64,000 bases of DNA from Anisus vortex (lineage: Eukaryota; Mollusca; Gastropoda; Planorbidae): assembly GCA_949126835.1 (NCBI GenBank), contig OX421497.1, forward strand, positions 21,101,409-21,165,408, given 5' to 3'. A program made the position numbers and the translations under genes. The first letter of the stretch is position 1; every line of letters starts with the position of its first letter. This document shows positions 46,101 to 55,200 of this stretch, piece after piece. Below the pieces are notes generated by a model. That model had not been told where the DNA came from. It was given only the letters and a program-made list of their open reading frames with translations, and did not search any database.

Positions 46101-47607
46101 TGCTCATTGACTTTAGTCTTAGACTTAGATAGGCCAGCTGGATCTGTGTTTAGTCTTAGATAGGCCAGCTGGATCTGTGTTTAGTCTTAGATAGGCCAGC
46201 TGGATCTGTGTTTAGTACTTCACACTGTCAATATGATGACTTGGGTTATAACAGTGCCACTGTTTAATCCCTGCAGCCCTTCAGGTGGTTAGGGCAAGGA
46301 CATAATAATTTAATAATCTTCTTTCTAATAAGAACGTCTACAAACTATATAAACAAAATACTTCTTAGGTTAAAATTTGTGTTTTTTTAAAAGATCATTA
46401 TGTTGTTGTAGCAAGAAGGCTATGTAAAATGAAATTTTCTTTCAATTCTGTCATTACCATTGAAAGTTTTGTTAAAGAAATCTTCAGCATGTCTGTTTCT
46501 CTTTTTACATGACCCAGGTATACACAGTGGCCACTGACCAGGTGATAGAGAATCTGATGACCCAGTACAAGAGACACAAACATCAGAGATCTATGCCCAA
46601 CTATGTCAGACTCCCAAAGTTTCAGAAGCCAAAGGTTAAAGTTCAAAGAAAAGAGCCAGTAGATGAAGCCATTGACAAACAACAGAAGTCTTCCATTATG
46701 AAGGTAGGTCCATGGACACATTGTAGAAGTTTCAACATTAGAGGGATGAAAATCTGACAGTATATACCTATATCAACACAACAGACTGCATAGTGAGACT
46801 GAAATAATTGGTATCTGTGTCAACACATTGAGTGAATGAAAATCCAAGAGCAAAATCAACTCATTAAAAGTCTTAAGCATGTGTTTTGTTTAAAGTAGGA
46901 CCTACACAGTCTTCAAACCTAATTGTGTGAATTTACAATGACTTATCATAAACTGTTCAGCACATGCATTTAATGTGACCATTTATTGTTTGTATTTTCT
47001 GTACATTTATAATGTGAAATAAAAAAATAATAGTGAAATTGGACATGACATGGTACAATGATAATGTCTTTTGCCTTATGGGTCAAACAGCCTAGGAGTC
47101 TATAGCAAACAAACATATAAACAGTTGATTATGTATTCAAGAAATTATATAATATTAATAATAGAACAGAACTTTTCCTACATTCATCATTTATTGAATA
47201 AAGGAAAAAGCCACTTAGGCATTTTTTAATTTCAGCCTTTTCAACATAATTATATAAATACAATGTACACATTTTATTTTTTAACACTTGCACTCATTCT
47301 ATCAATTCTCCATTGAAAAAACTTCATGTTCAGAAGCTTTTAAAGTTATCTGATTGTCATCATTGTTTAGGACAGTGAGGCCCATGTCCAAGCTTGGTCC
47401 GACACATTGACTGCCATTCTTCAAATGACCTTGAGGCTCTCCGACCAGAGCTTTTCCAGCCTGCTTCCGGTGGTCTTCATGTTTGTGGGCAACCTGATTC
47501 TTAACGCCTCTGACCCTGCCTTGAGAGACCAGCTGGCCCAGTGCTTCAACAGGCTGGGAAGGATGTATGACTTTGCCCCACAGATGTCATCTGTGCCAAC
47601 CAAATAA
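8857..47607 (+). CDS. ARFGEF3: ARFGEF3 (BIG3) orthologue, complete gene, 37 coding exons
   Basis: Joined exons give an open frame of 2172 codons plus TAA, with every intron GT-AG and all phases consistent. The product resembles vertebrate BIG3 (ARFGEF3) along its length; shared blocks include SGWRPLFGAL, RLGCSCIR, VAREFDARPGLK and GLEMGSH. Known of the family: large DCB-HUS-Sec7-HDS proteins of the secretory pathway; mammalian BIG3 has a degenerate Sec7 domain and affects secretory granule biology. The start is the first ATG of exon 1, with an in-frame TAA 15 bases upstream; a second ATG lies two codons later. The next gene, EXT2, converges from the right. Introns carry SINEs, MITEs and minisatellites, listed separately; the remaining intron sequence is AT-rich and shows nothing I recognise. 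A transcript would settle the small exons (7 and 14) and any untranslated 5' exon. Confidence 0.93.
9092..9901 (-). mobile_element. LINE reverse transcriptase C-terminal fragment, one nonsense codon
   Basis: On the - strand, two open stretches in the same frame (9901-9650 and 9646-9092) are separated by a single TAG. They encode ISAEKTKLMTSN, FKYLGAIVSEEGS, FLFACESWTL, LLGICYKDHISNEQIR, RKLEWYGHVTR and RGRPKKRWEDNIREWTG, the thumb/C-terminal blocks of a non-LTR reverse transcriptase. The 5' part is missing. It lies in ARFGEF3 intron 1, antisense to the gene. Confidence 0.82.
16826..17080 (+). mobile_element. tRNA-derived SINE (family A), copy 1
   Basis: Starts with a degenerate tRNA-like head with a box B-like gggttcaaatcc, then the family body (aggatttgttccc, ctgatggctatctgac, agttgggg, ggccacacatcccc) and the tail ending aaaaggatacttattttac. 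Intronic. Confidence 0.75.
17925..18085 (-). mobile_element. SINE family A fragment, copy 2
   Basis: Reverse-strand match to the body and box B region of the family (caccaggatttaaccc, gtcaggtacccattagagctg, gtgaagcagtattcaccag). Diverged. Confidence 0.65.
18234..18482. mobile_element. hAT-type MITE with exact 8-bp target duplication
   Basis: Ends read CAGTGCTTTTTTTGT at the left and, reversed, CAGTGTTTTTTTTTGT at the right, with a shared gagtaccgg-type subterminal motif. The 8 bases tatataac lie at 18226-18233 and again at 18483-18490. Short CAGTG inverted ends plus an 8-bp duplication are typical of hAT elements. It is 249 bp with no ORF, 56 bp upstream of ARFGEF3 exon 10. Confidence 0.85.
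19511..19625. repeat. Long palindrome inside the hAT element
   Basis: Two arms of about 46 bp (starting tatacgtcacttcggaatct and ending gattctgaagtgacgtata) are reverse complements with about five mismatches, separated by about 23 bp. It could be a foldback MITE nested in the larger element or part of its structure. Confidence 0.85.
19954..20327. mobile_element. Nested CAGGG-ended MITE-like block
   Basis: The left end CAGGGTTCTCACAC and the reversed right end CAGGGTTATCACAT form short inverted repeats. The interior repeats tctggaaa / cttgaat motifs. The 8 bases on either side (tcaataat, aaataaat) do not match exactly, so the insertion boundaries are tentative. Confidence 0.5.
21265..21430 (-). 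mobile_element. SINE family A fragment, copy 4 (diverged)
   Basis: Reverse-strand match to the family body (accaacacaatgggcagcc, taatgtcaggtac) and a box B-like gggttcaaagg on the - strand. Confidence 0.5.
21630..21863. mobile_element. TTAA-bounded MITE, 234 bp, with internal tandem repeats
   Basis: Starts TTAACCCTTTAA and ends ttaaagggttaa, so TTAA is present at both ends with inverted termini. Inside, about four degenerate 45-50-bp units repeat (gaggatgtcacatcgacggcatcatt). TTAA flanks suggest a piggyBac-like mechanism. Confidence 0.65.
22550..26722 (+). CDS. ARFGEF3: ARFGEF3 exons 14-19: degenerate Sec7-like region (residues 489-828)
   Basis: Exons: 22550-22642, 22804-23064, 23853-24016, 25178-25331, 25563-25676, 26489-26722. 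Residues 572-606 (NFVAYLRQMM to AAQFCS) align with the Sec7 stretch that in active ARF GEFs carries FRLPGEAQ; here the equivalent positions (about 580-590) read MMPTLNSATSI, with no glutamate finger. The Sec7-like fold continues in exon 16 with LNSDGVYVSSIIAIKLNF, in the place of the usual ADTAYVLAYSIIMLTTD. Exon 17 contains LPPVWLKEVYSQIL. I infer a protein that keeps the Sec7 scaffold but is not a classical exchange factor, as reported for mammalian BIG3. Confidence 0.85.
23070..23310 (+). repeat. Degenerate GATTAGTTA-type microsatellite
   Basis: Irregular repeats of gattagttagatt/agatagattg fill the start of the intron after exon 15. A related stretch is at 23550-23645, split by an AT-rich segment that includes a hAT-end-like motif (tagtgttggacaaactttt, about 23302). 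Confidence 0.75.
24085..24520 (+). mobile_element. CR1/L2-like LINE 3' fragment
   Basis: The + strand reads LIQSKLDYCNSCLWGLPQN followed by a QSLQREQ-stop-TVARFVL block, the DYCNSLL...LQ.vQN.AAR signature of these LINEs. It ends with gtgctatataaacatcatcattatc, a 3' tail like the one near 38860. Stops show it is dead. Confidence 0.7.
24577..24650 (+). repeat. Short direct duplication
   Basis: The segment tataatacatttcaaatttt plus catagccaattta occurs twice in tandem, directly before the 37-bp array. Confidence 0.85.
24697..25177 (+). repeat. 37-bp minisatellite, 13 copies, whose last unit is the exon 17 acceptor
   Basis: The unit aatgactataaaagccaat + ctatatattacatttgag is 37 bp. The last unit (25141-25177) ends in tacatttcag, the splice acceptor of exon 17, where the other units end in ttgag. 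The later copies share gtatgtaatac instead of ctatatattac. The array is flush with the exon. Confidence 0.93.
27142..47607 (+). CDS. ARFGEF3: ARFGEF3 exons 20-37: C-terminal HDS-like helical region (residues 829-2172)
   Basis: Exons: 27142-27382, 28108-28230, 28900-29091, 30023-30284, 30590-30769, 35115-35370, 36720-36903, 38027-38634, 39534-39704, 40024-40141, 40352-40580, 41102-41235, 41622-41746, 42350-42590, 44443-44843, 45233-45378, 46518-46703, 47371-47607. Conserved blocks: HVLSMDVVMTTGLEMGSH (exon 20), CDGDVQDQ (24), QSGWRPLFGAL (25), ISRLGCSCIR (29), VAREFDARPGLKFLLQKVAG (33), VYTVATDQVIENLMTQYK (36) and the terminal LGRMYDF. Exons 26, 27 and 35 encode acidic, low-complexity linkers. 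Exon 23 is much richer in G+C than its surroundings. Exon 26 ends inside a 40-bp minisatellite that repeats its splice donor. Confidence 0.9.
27635..27835 (-). mobile_element. SINE family A, copy 5
   Basis: On the - strand, box B-like ggtttgaatccagc, then gtctacccaggtctga and gggtatctag match the family body. Confidence 0.65.
27858..28030 (+). mobile_element. tRNA-derived SINE (family B), copy 2
   Basis: The head ggttggctggtgctatagttgg, box B-like ctgattctagccctgcc, and the shared tail ggatgaaataatcttctttc + tcgtaggagcatctgtaact match the 8500-8690 and 46122-46350 copies. Confidence 0.65.
31019..31920. mobile_element. TTAA-bounded element, 902 bp, piggyBac-like MITE
   Basis: Starts TTAACTCATTCCGTACC and ends, in reverse, TTAACTCATTCTGTGCC. 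No ORF. Contains a 22-bp perfect palindrome at 31036-31057. Intronic, between exons 24 and 25. Confidence 0.7.
32226..35095 (+). repeat. 35-bp minisatellite, 82 copies
   Basis: The unit ttcagttatttcatcaaaca + ataaagaactatgta repeats for 2870 bp, exactly 82 units. Units differ almost only at one base (aaagaac or aaataac), with aaataac units scattered in small clusters. It stops 19 bp before the exon 25 acceptor at 35114. Each unit carries attcag, an acceptor-like motif. Confidence 0.97.
35505..36219. mobile_element. TTAA-bounded element, 715 bp, piggyBac-like MITE
   Basis: Perfect 18-bp terminal inverted repeat (ttaactcatttgctacta at the left, tagtagcaaatgagttaa at the right) including TTAA. 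No significant ORF. Intronic, just after exon 25. Confidence 0.8.
36881..37597 (+). repeat. 40-bp minisatellite, 18 copies, containing the exon 26 splice donor
   Basis: The unit cctgtatttaaaggggctca + caggtcagtctaccaattgt is 40 bp. The first copy straddles the exon 26/intron boundary: 23 coding bases then GTCAGT. Seventeen of 18 copies keep the GT; the third has cagttcag. In copy 6 cag is changed to cat. Confidence 0.96.
38640..38895 (+). mobile_element. Probable LINE 3' tail with (ATT)n end
   Basis: The terminal sequence gatgctatataaataaccat followed by attattatt matches the type of end seen at 24490-24520. The upstream portion is too diverged to classify. Confidence 0.4.
39235..39455 (+). 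mobile_element. SINE family A, copy 6 (diverged)
   Basis: Box B-like caggtttaaatacagg, then ctacccagctttgatgggta, agttgggtaaaa, ctgcccatacaatcccc-like and aaactggtgagcg match the family. A second partial stretch precedes it at 39105-39190. Confidence 0.65.
41955..42185 (-). mobile_element. LINE ORF C-terminal fragment
   Basis: The - strand reads RWRPPNGKRGQERPKTTM, then ADDRRPVDINWDN, resembling the GKRGRGRPKTTW...W tail of endonuclease-RT LINEs. It is GC-richer than its surroundings and has no complete ORF. Intronic, between exons 32 and 33. Confidence 0.5.
42599..42644 (+). repeat. 23-bp tandem duplication at the exon 33 donor
   Basis: Two copies of acagatttttgtttagtgct + cac begin eight bases inside the intron after exon 33. 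Confidence 0.9.
43228..44295. mobile_element. TTAA-bounded element, 1068 bp
   Basis: Starts TTAACCCTTTGAGCCC and ends, in reverse, TTAACCCTTTAAGCCC. Internal sequence has no convincing ORF; small gc-containing motifs (atcacgtgac) appear near the left end. Intronic, between exons 33 and 34. Confidence 0.65.
44885..45122 (+). mobile_element. SINE family A, copy 7
   Basis: Well preserved: ggcacggtgtccaagcgtca head, tgggtttgaatcctgg box B, tctacccagctctgatgggt, then ggtcagaggatactttaa at the tail. Confidence 0.8.
45597..46042 (+). repeat. 107/116-bp tandem repeat, 4 copies, tRNA-SINE-like
   Basis: Four units start agttactatatcaatatatc; the first two are 107 bp and the last two 116 bp, with an extra agtgtattc. 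Each contains ggcatggtgatttagttttt and ggcttggtttaaatcttg, which look like decayed box A and box B of a tRNA-derived SINE. Confidence 0.92.
46122..46350 (+). mobile_element. Family B SINE with its head amplified threefold
   Basis: A 31-bp unit (gtcttagataggccagctgg + atctgtgttta) repeats three times to 46214 and leads into a SINE body and the shared tail taataatcttctttctaata. The repeated unit corresponds to the SINE head (compare agccggctggtccagcgg in the 8500 copy). Confidence 0.65.
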
Positions 47608-48760
47608 AGTTTCAAGTTTATCTGTATCGTATTACACTGTGTCCAGTCTCACCTCCTACTGTGCCAGCCTTTAACATTTAATTGAACCCACTACTATTGT
47701 GATTTCTTGTGTGACTTCCCCCCTGGTATTGTATGTATTGAAATGTAAGTCTGTAATCTCCCTTGGTCTACATTGGTATTGTATTTGTGTTGTCAATGTT
47801 TGTGTGAATATTTTTAAATCGCTTCTATGTTTGCCAAAACCTTTCTATAAGTATATATATTTATCTATCTGCAGATATATATCTCAATATATATATATAT
47901 TGTGTTTTAACTGTCAATTTATTTGTAATTAATGAATCACTTGCAATGATTTTGTTATAAGAAATATGAGTTGATTTCTTTCATTATGTACTCCAATGTA
48001 TGGGACAATGTCTGGTACTCTTTTTATTTTCCAGGGCTGTAGCGTCTTAGGGACTTAAACGTAGAGGGTGTGCTTAGTGGTTTTCATTTAAAATTAGCCT
48101 CTCCTGGTTACTGTAATTGGAACAATTGTGTTTACAAATGTTTTTGCAATATCTGGCATTTAGGGGGAACTTTGAACATGAATTTTTTATTGTTATTTTA
48201 TTGTTACATCTTTTTTGTTGTTGTTTTTGTTCTGATTTAGTTGAAATGTTTAAATGTAAACAAACAAAGTCCCACCCAACAAAAGAGAGGAGTTTGTTCA
48301 TTAAAACCAAAAAACAAAATATGCAAGGCTACTTATTGTTTTAAATTTATTGGCATAATATTTCTATGTCAGCATTCTGAACACATCAACTTGCAAATGA
48401 ATTCAGATAAGGCAATACACATGTGTTTAATTTCTGATGTGTGTGTTTATGTTTTAGTTGACAATTGAAAGTTTTCAACTACTGCAAGTTTCAGTGAACA
48501 TTGCTATTGACTTATTAAATTTATTTTTTGTATTGACTTCAGATTTAAGACTAGTTTTTAATTTTAATTTTACACATTTGAGAAAACCACCTAAAGTTTT
48601 TGGCTTTTCTTTTAGTGCAATACTATGTGCAATATTTAGTGAACTCTTATATTTACTTTTAAGACAAATGTAATTAATAAGTCTGCACTATGAAATATTT
48701 TTATTTGTTTCTGTTATTTATTAAAATATTGAATAAAATAAAACAACCAATAACTGATAA
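47603..48760 (+). promoter_or_regulatory. ARFGEF3 3' UTR and candidate poly(A) signals
   Basis: The stop codon (TAA, 47605-47607) lies inside an AATAAA at 47603-47608. Further AATAAA motifs overlap at 48732-48742 in an AT-rich context, a more usual position for the cleavage signal. Which one is used cannot be told from sequence. Confidence 0.4.
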
Positions 48761-49399
48761 AAGAGATGTAATTAAAGAAACATTTCATCTGTGATGAACT
48801 CTACTTATATGTGTAATTTGTATTGAATGTATAATTTATATAATCATAATTTAATAATGCCAATACAACTGTATTCTATAAACAGGTATTTATTTTCATT
48901 TATGAAGCATTGTGATTTTCAATTTTTAAAAAAACAAATAATATAAATAAGATTAATATATTATCTATGTATAATAATCCCACCAGAATTGATCATTTCT
49001 AGATTTTGTTTTGGAGAAATCTCAATTTCACACTAAAATAGTAGAAATTACTGAATGAGGATTTGAATATCTTGTCTCTGATAACATAAAAGACATTGAA
49101 AACAATTCTTTTTGAGTTTTTTTTTCTAAATCTTTTTTTTTTTTGCTTTAGTTTTTAATTTTAAATGTAATTATTATTGAAGAACAAAATCCCAGCCTAA
49201 GTTTTTAGCTTAAAGAACAAATTGTCCATTCACTTCATTGTCATGTTTATAATAGAATTTTGTCATTGTATGTCTTCTAACAAATTCATTAAAACTATTT
49301 TATTCTGAAATCATTTAGTTTATTTGTTTCTATTGTTACAAGTTAATGTAGAATGGGGATGGTAAAATTTACCAAGATGTATTACATTACAAGTTTGTA

Positions 49400-49675
49400 A
49401 GTAAGTAAAGTACCTGTCAGACCAAATAAATTGATCCTAGGGCCGGTGAAGCAACGTTTACCAGTTTCAGTTGCCATGGCATACTAGGGAATGTGTGGCC
49501 TGCATAATGCCAAGTCACCTGTACTTTACCAGACACCAATGTCAGGTGGCCATCAGAGCTGGGTAGACTCTGGGACACCCTCGAGTCCAGGGAAAAAATC
49601 CTAGCCTTCACCAGGATTCAAACACAGGTCCTTTGGTACGCCAGTCGAACACACTGCCCTATGGCCACCAATCCC
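49400..49675 (-). mobile_element. SINE family A, copy 8
   Basis: On the - strand, a tRNA-like head with tgtgtttgaatcctggtgaa, tctacccagctctgatggcc, ggccacacattccctagtat and a tail with gatcaatttatttggtctga; all family segments are present. Confidence 0.8.
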
Positions 49676-50189
49676 CATTTAAAAATTGGTACTATGTCTT
49701 AATTGTAGACATCTCTGTGATGCGTTCAAACTGGAGAAAATCTTTAAAAGCAATAAGTAATTAGAAAAACATTTTTTCAATGAACTTTAGATTTAGATGT
49801 ATTATTTAACATTTTATAAAACAAACTTTTATTTAATCCACTTCATAATTGCTCTTATTTTCTGAAATCGGCTCTATACATTTTTTTTATCAAATGAATA
49901 CCGGTACTTTGAGAAACAAATTAGAAAAACTATTACAGAAAATAGTTGACAAAATAATTTAATAAATGATTCAAAATAAAAATGGTGTACAATTCTTTTT
50001 TTTGTGTGTAAGTATCTGATATTAAATAGTATTAAAATTTATTCATCATAATAGAATGCAGTCAGTTAACAAATATAATTTAAATATCTGTCATTTGATA
50101 TAGTGCTAGAAAGGAAAACTAAATATATTATATGAATAAATTAGCTTTTATTAAATCTACATGCAATAAATCTTGTATATAGTCTCTAG

Positions 50190-50465
50190 AATGGGGCATG
50201 GTAGCCGAGCCATAGCGCGTTCGACTGGCGATCCAAGGGTACTGGGTTCGAATCCTGGTGCAGGCTAGGATTTTTCCCCAGGATTTGAGGGTGTCCCTGA
50301 GACTACCCAGCTCTGATGGGTACCTGACCTTAGTTGGGGTAAAGAAAAGGCGGCTGTGCATAGTGCTGGCCACACAATCACCTAGTATGCCGTGGCCACG
50401 GAAACTGGTGAACGCTGCTTCACCGGCCCTATGGATCAATTTGGTTTGATGGGATACTTTACTTT
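50190..50465 (+). mobile_element. SINE family A, copy 9, best preserved
   Basis: Head ggggcatggtagccgagcca, canonical box B gggttcgaatcc, body ctacccagctctgatgggta and gtatgccgtggccac, tail gatcaatttggtttgatggg then atactttact. Box B fits the RNA polymerase III consensus exactly. Confidence 0.85.
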
Positions 50466-50487
50466 TTTATAGTCTTTAGAGGTTTAT

Positions 50488-50573
50488 TGACTTGTTCTTT
50501 CCTATTAGAATTACTAAATTTGATTTTATTTGACTTGTTCTTTCCTATTAGAAGGTTTAAATTTGATTTTATT
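50488..50573 (+). repeat. 43-bp tandem duplication
   Basis: tgacttgttctttcctatta with its flank occurs twice, 43 bp apart. Confidence 0.88.
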
Positions 50574-52110
50574 TGAAATAAAAAAAACATCTTGTTACAC
50601 AAACACACACATAACCTGTTCCTAATCTTTCATTAACTTTCAGGGAGAGAACTCTTAAACTTTACAATAAATAATTTTTTCAAGTCACATAATTTGTATA
50701 TAGGAATAGCAAAAAGTAACAAAATATATTTCCAGCGGTAAAAAGTATGTCTTTTTCACTATATGATCTTACTTTAAAAACAGTCACAATTTTATTTTTG
50801 TTTTTCTAAGCACAATACATTTTTTTAGTCTCCCATGGAACAAAATAATTGTTTTGTTTAAACTAGTTCTTATTTTTAAAAACAAACAATATAAATTATA
50901 AGAAACATGACAGCCTAATGTGTATGTATATTCAGTACATGATAGATAAATGTATTCATTTATGTACAATATATTCTTGAAGCTGTCCTAAGTTAATTGG
51001 GTAACAGTTGATAAAAACATTTCCCAGTATTATTTTAATAAAATAAGCAACATCTAGAATAATGCTGGTGAAAAATAATCAAGGCATTAAAAAATTGAAT
51101 GAACACAATCTAAGGGCCAACCATTTCAATCTAAGAGCCAACCATTTTGCCTGCTCGAGTCATTAGGGCAACATTCTCCACTAAGATAAACACAATAAAT
51201 TGTAAAGGGCGATCCAACATTTCTGCAAGCTAGAAAATGGTTAATCCCAGAAATAGTAAAAAAGCTTCATGGGTTTAATAAGGAGAGAAAGCCACATTGA
51301 TAGAATCAAAGTTAAAACAACAACTTTCAATGATTGGGAAATTAGGCTGTAAGACTGTAAGACATTAGTTGTATATTATGTGCATATAGAAATATATTTG
51401 TATGTTCTCCTCTGCAAACGATACAATGTAAAGTAGGTTAAAATATATAATAAGATTAAGGATTTTGTGGTAACATCCATCACTGTGAGGTTTAAATTAT
51501 AGTTTGGAAAGGAGTCTGAGATTCAGTGGTCATGTTGCCAAAGATGTGCAAACCAGTTATAATGAAAATATTTCACATATATCATATGATTGGTCCCTTT
51601 GCAACATGATTTTTAAAAATAAAAACCAGTTTCAAAAGCTACACAAATACAACATCTAATCCATCTCAGTTGGAAATTGGGTTGTATTTAGTTTCCAAGG
51701 AGTTTTTAATTAACAAAACTGACAATATACAATTAAAACTTCCCTATTTGTTTAACACTCAAACAAAGAGAAAATATTTTTTTTACCCATTTATTTGAAA
51801 AGTTTGAGTAAACTCATTATTTGAAATAAAGCTTTTGTAAAAACTACAAATGAGAAAAACATGTTTAAATAGCTATTGAGTTTTATTCTTTATTAATGCC
51901 ATTTTCTTAGATTTTAAATGTAAATGTAAATATACTTTTATGCATTATGCCAAGCTTTTGATGAAGCTTTCAATAATATACAAAAACTCAATTAAAATGT
52001 TTCAACACTCCCATACAGTATCACATAATCAGCGATAAATAAATCTTTCACTTTCTAAATATTTCCATTAATTAACATGCAAAGAATAAATCTAAGACAA
52101 TTTTGTACCA

Positions 52111-52185
52111 AACCAATCATACAATTACACAACCAATCATACAATTACACAACCAATCATACAATTACACAACCAATCATACAAT
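52111..52185 (+). repeat. 20-bp tandem repeat, about 3.75 copies
   Basis: aaccaatcatacaattacac repeats in the likely EXT2 3' UTR or just beyond it. Confidence 0.93.
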
Positions 52186-52276
52186 CAGTATTAAACTAGA
52201 GACAAGCAATACTATATAAATAGTCTTCCACACACACAATCAATAAAGCTAAACATGTGAATACTATACGGCCATA

Positions 52277-55200
52277 TCACAAGACTCCAAGATCCTTGTA
52301 TTTCTTCAGAACACCTGGAAGTTTATCTTTATACAGAACTGGGTCACATCTGAACTCCACCGGCTTCAAGGGCATAGCCCCGTACAGCTGGACAAAGTGG
52401 TTGATGCACTCTGACCTCTCCACCATGTGGGACATGTCCGCAGAGAGCATCTCTTTCACACACTCCGGACACTTGAACTTCTTGCGAGGCACCACCTGCA
52501 TAGTGTAGACAATAGTGTCCAAAAAATATTTAACCACAGATTGCAAACACAAAAAAAAGGATAAAAATTACACATTTTAGGATTTGGACAAGCGACTTAA
52601 AATTAAATTATATAGCTCAGATGTTGTTTCCTCCAGGTAAAAAAAGAACATAAAATAAATTATATAATTTTCTTCATTTTGCCTAGTGAAACAAATTTTA
52701 TTCTTATTTTATTCTTCTTTGGAGAATATTAACCCTAAAATGTGACGCGCTACCATGGACTGGAGATTGTCTACTACTACTACTACAGCCAAAAGGCTTG
52801 TCTGGTTATTGGACTGAAAAGATATTGAGACTCAAAAACTAACATGTCATGTGATTCTAATCTAGTCCAACAACAGCTTTGAAGCATACACCAAGTTAGT
52901 GTCTCTGGATTTTTCCCCCCATCAGTTTTCTTGCAAGTTCATAAGTGTGCAATTTTTTCATTATGATAACATAATACTTGTATAGAAATGTAATTGAGGT
53001 GTGTGAGATGTAAGGGCCAGGAAGGATTGCTATAAAAATTCATAAGTTGGCTTGTACTCATCAAACCAACAACCAGCATTAGACCAAAAATATATATATG
53101 TTCTTTTTTTTCATAACTATTTCAAGTCATGGAGTTTCTAATTCTCAAAAACAAAAATCAACTCATTATAAAATTTAGTTTTTGACTAGAACAATATTGC
53201 ACCATGACCTTGTTAGTTAAAAATCAAAAACCCTGAAAAGAATATATTGGGAGCTGATATAAAATCCCAGACATTGCTTACCTTTATTGGTGCCTTGCCT
53301 GTGACATTGGTGACTAGAAAGTTCATGGCAATGTCCTCACAGTTGATGTGTTCATCAACCCACTGCTTCAGATTGCCTGGCATGCTGTATGTGTACATGA
53401 AAGAGAAATACTGCGGAAGAAATACAGAGAGATAGTTTGTACATTGAATTCAAAGTGACTACTGTATTTTAAATAATTTTAGTGATACAGATATATTTCT
53501 ATACATGTGGGTAATGAGAATAGTTGTAATTGAGAAAATGTTTTGTGTTCTGTGAGTGTTTTTTTAAAATGTTTTTTTCACTACTTTGGCTTTCTAGACT
53601 TTAAACGTCATTTATTTTTCTTGTACATTGTTCCATGTTGAGCTCATGTTGTTATCTGAAGAGATGAGCTGTGACATGTAATTGTACAAGAAGCTCAATT
53701 AAAGTAATACATACACAGTTGTTCAAGATGTTACACCAAATAAATTTATGAACCTCTTTCTATGGTTGCTTCCATTATTTTTTTTACATTTTCAATCGCA
53801 CTAGAAATCAACTTCTTGGCATATAATTTTACTAATAGAAAAAGCAGCTTATATAAAGAAATATTCCAGACAAGAATAAAACAGATTCTACCTTGTGATG
53901 AAAAGCTGCTCCAGTTAGCACCATAGAAATGGCATTCATCCACTCAGACTCGTAGCTGTAGCTCTGTGTGCTGTTCTGCCAAACATGTAAACGTGATGGG
54001 TAGCCAACTAGTCTATCCTGGTGCTCCCTCCACACCTTGTAGAGGAAAAATATACACAGAATAAATAAACACAGACATTTGTTAAGACACATTGTGATGT
54101 GGTCTAGTGGAAGACTGTTGCCTTGCCATTGCAGGGGTCTCAGGTTTAAATGTCAGTATTTTTCAACAAGGTCCTGGATAAGGGCCAATTGTCTGCCTAA
54201 ACTTGATGTAGAAAGTTGACCAGAAAATCTTCTTGTATGCAATGACCAAATAAATAAACTCTGCTTCTGATTAATGGAAATACTTTACTTCATTGTTTAA
54301 AATGAGAATGTAAATACAGCAATAGTTCAAACCATTTCTGTCAAAATTAATTCAAGCCAAAAACTCTATTTATTTTTAAAAAAAAATAATTTGTATAGGG
54401 TTTAGTGCAAAAATATTTATATCTTACATTTATTATTTCTATACATTTATAATCTGTTTTTTTTTAAGTTATAATAAAATGAATGTTTAGTTTTATAAAG
54501 AAATGTCTGTAGATATACCTCATAACCAAACTCCATTTCATCAGGTGTTAACATGACAATATCATCATCAAGTGCAAGGATACATTCTGTCTCTATCTCA
54601 TCATATGGGAAAAATCTAAACACAGAAAAAAACAACCAAAAGTAAACACAGTTATAGTACTGTTGTCTCCTCTGCAAAAACAAAATCTCAATAATCAATA
54701 TTTTACTACAATGTGGAATAAAATACTTGTATATATTCCCTCTTTCTAGAACTAAACGGAAGATAACCAACTGTACAGTTTTTAAATAAAAAAATCCTCA
54801 TTGAAATATTCAAAACTAAATTTAATGGATATTTTAAGTTTATATATATTATATTTTATATATATGGTGTTACGAATATCGGTCATAAATGAATGACGTA
54901 GTAAGGCATTGACCTCTTAACGAGTGCGTATCAGAGTCCAAAGCGACCAAGGTTTGACCTTTATGCCCTGAGGGCAGTTTAAATAAAATAATTCGTCCAA
55001 CCCCGTGGAAATTGGAGAATAAAACTGAATCGCAGTATTATATAGAGAAAGAGGTTAAAATGCGTATTAAGACCCTGTAGAATCTTCGATGATAGTTTTC
55101 TTTGGAAAGTCCCGACCTCCTTAAAGTTAGTTCAGTTCGGAAGTTTGTCGAGTGAAGTCGCTATATTCATTTGTATATTGTATGCCATTGTATTGAAATT

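Larger units (their letters stand above)
48761..52276. other. Intergenic spacer between the convergent genes
   Basis: AT-rich. Apart from two SINEs (49400-49675, 50190-50465) and short duplications, I see no gene. The right part should include the EXT2 3' UTR, since reversed AATAAA motifs occur near 51882-51895. Confidence 0.5.

Noticed and set aside
46398..46721. 107-codon - strand ORF
   Set aside because: It overlaps ARFGEF3 exon 36 antisense and has no recognisable features.
8857..47607. Importin/exportin-family HEAT-repeat gene
   Set aside because: Helical, multi-exon appearance first suggested this, but block-by-block similarity from start to end is to BIG3/ARFGEF3.
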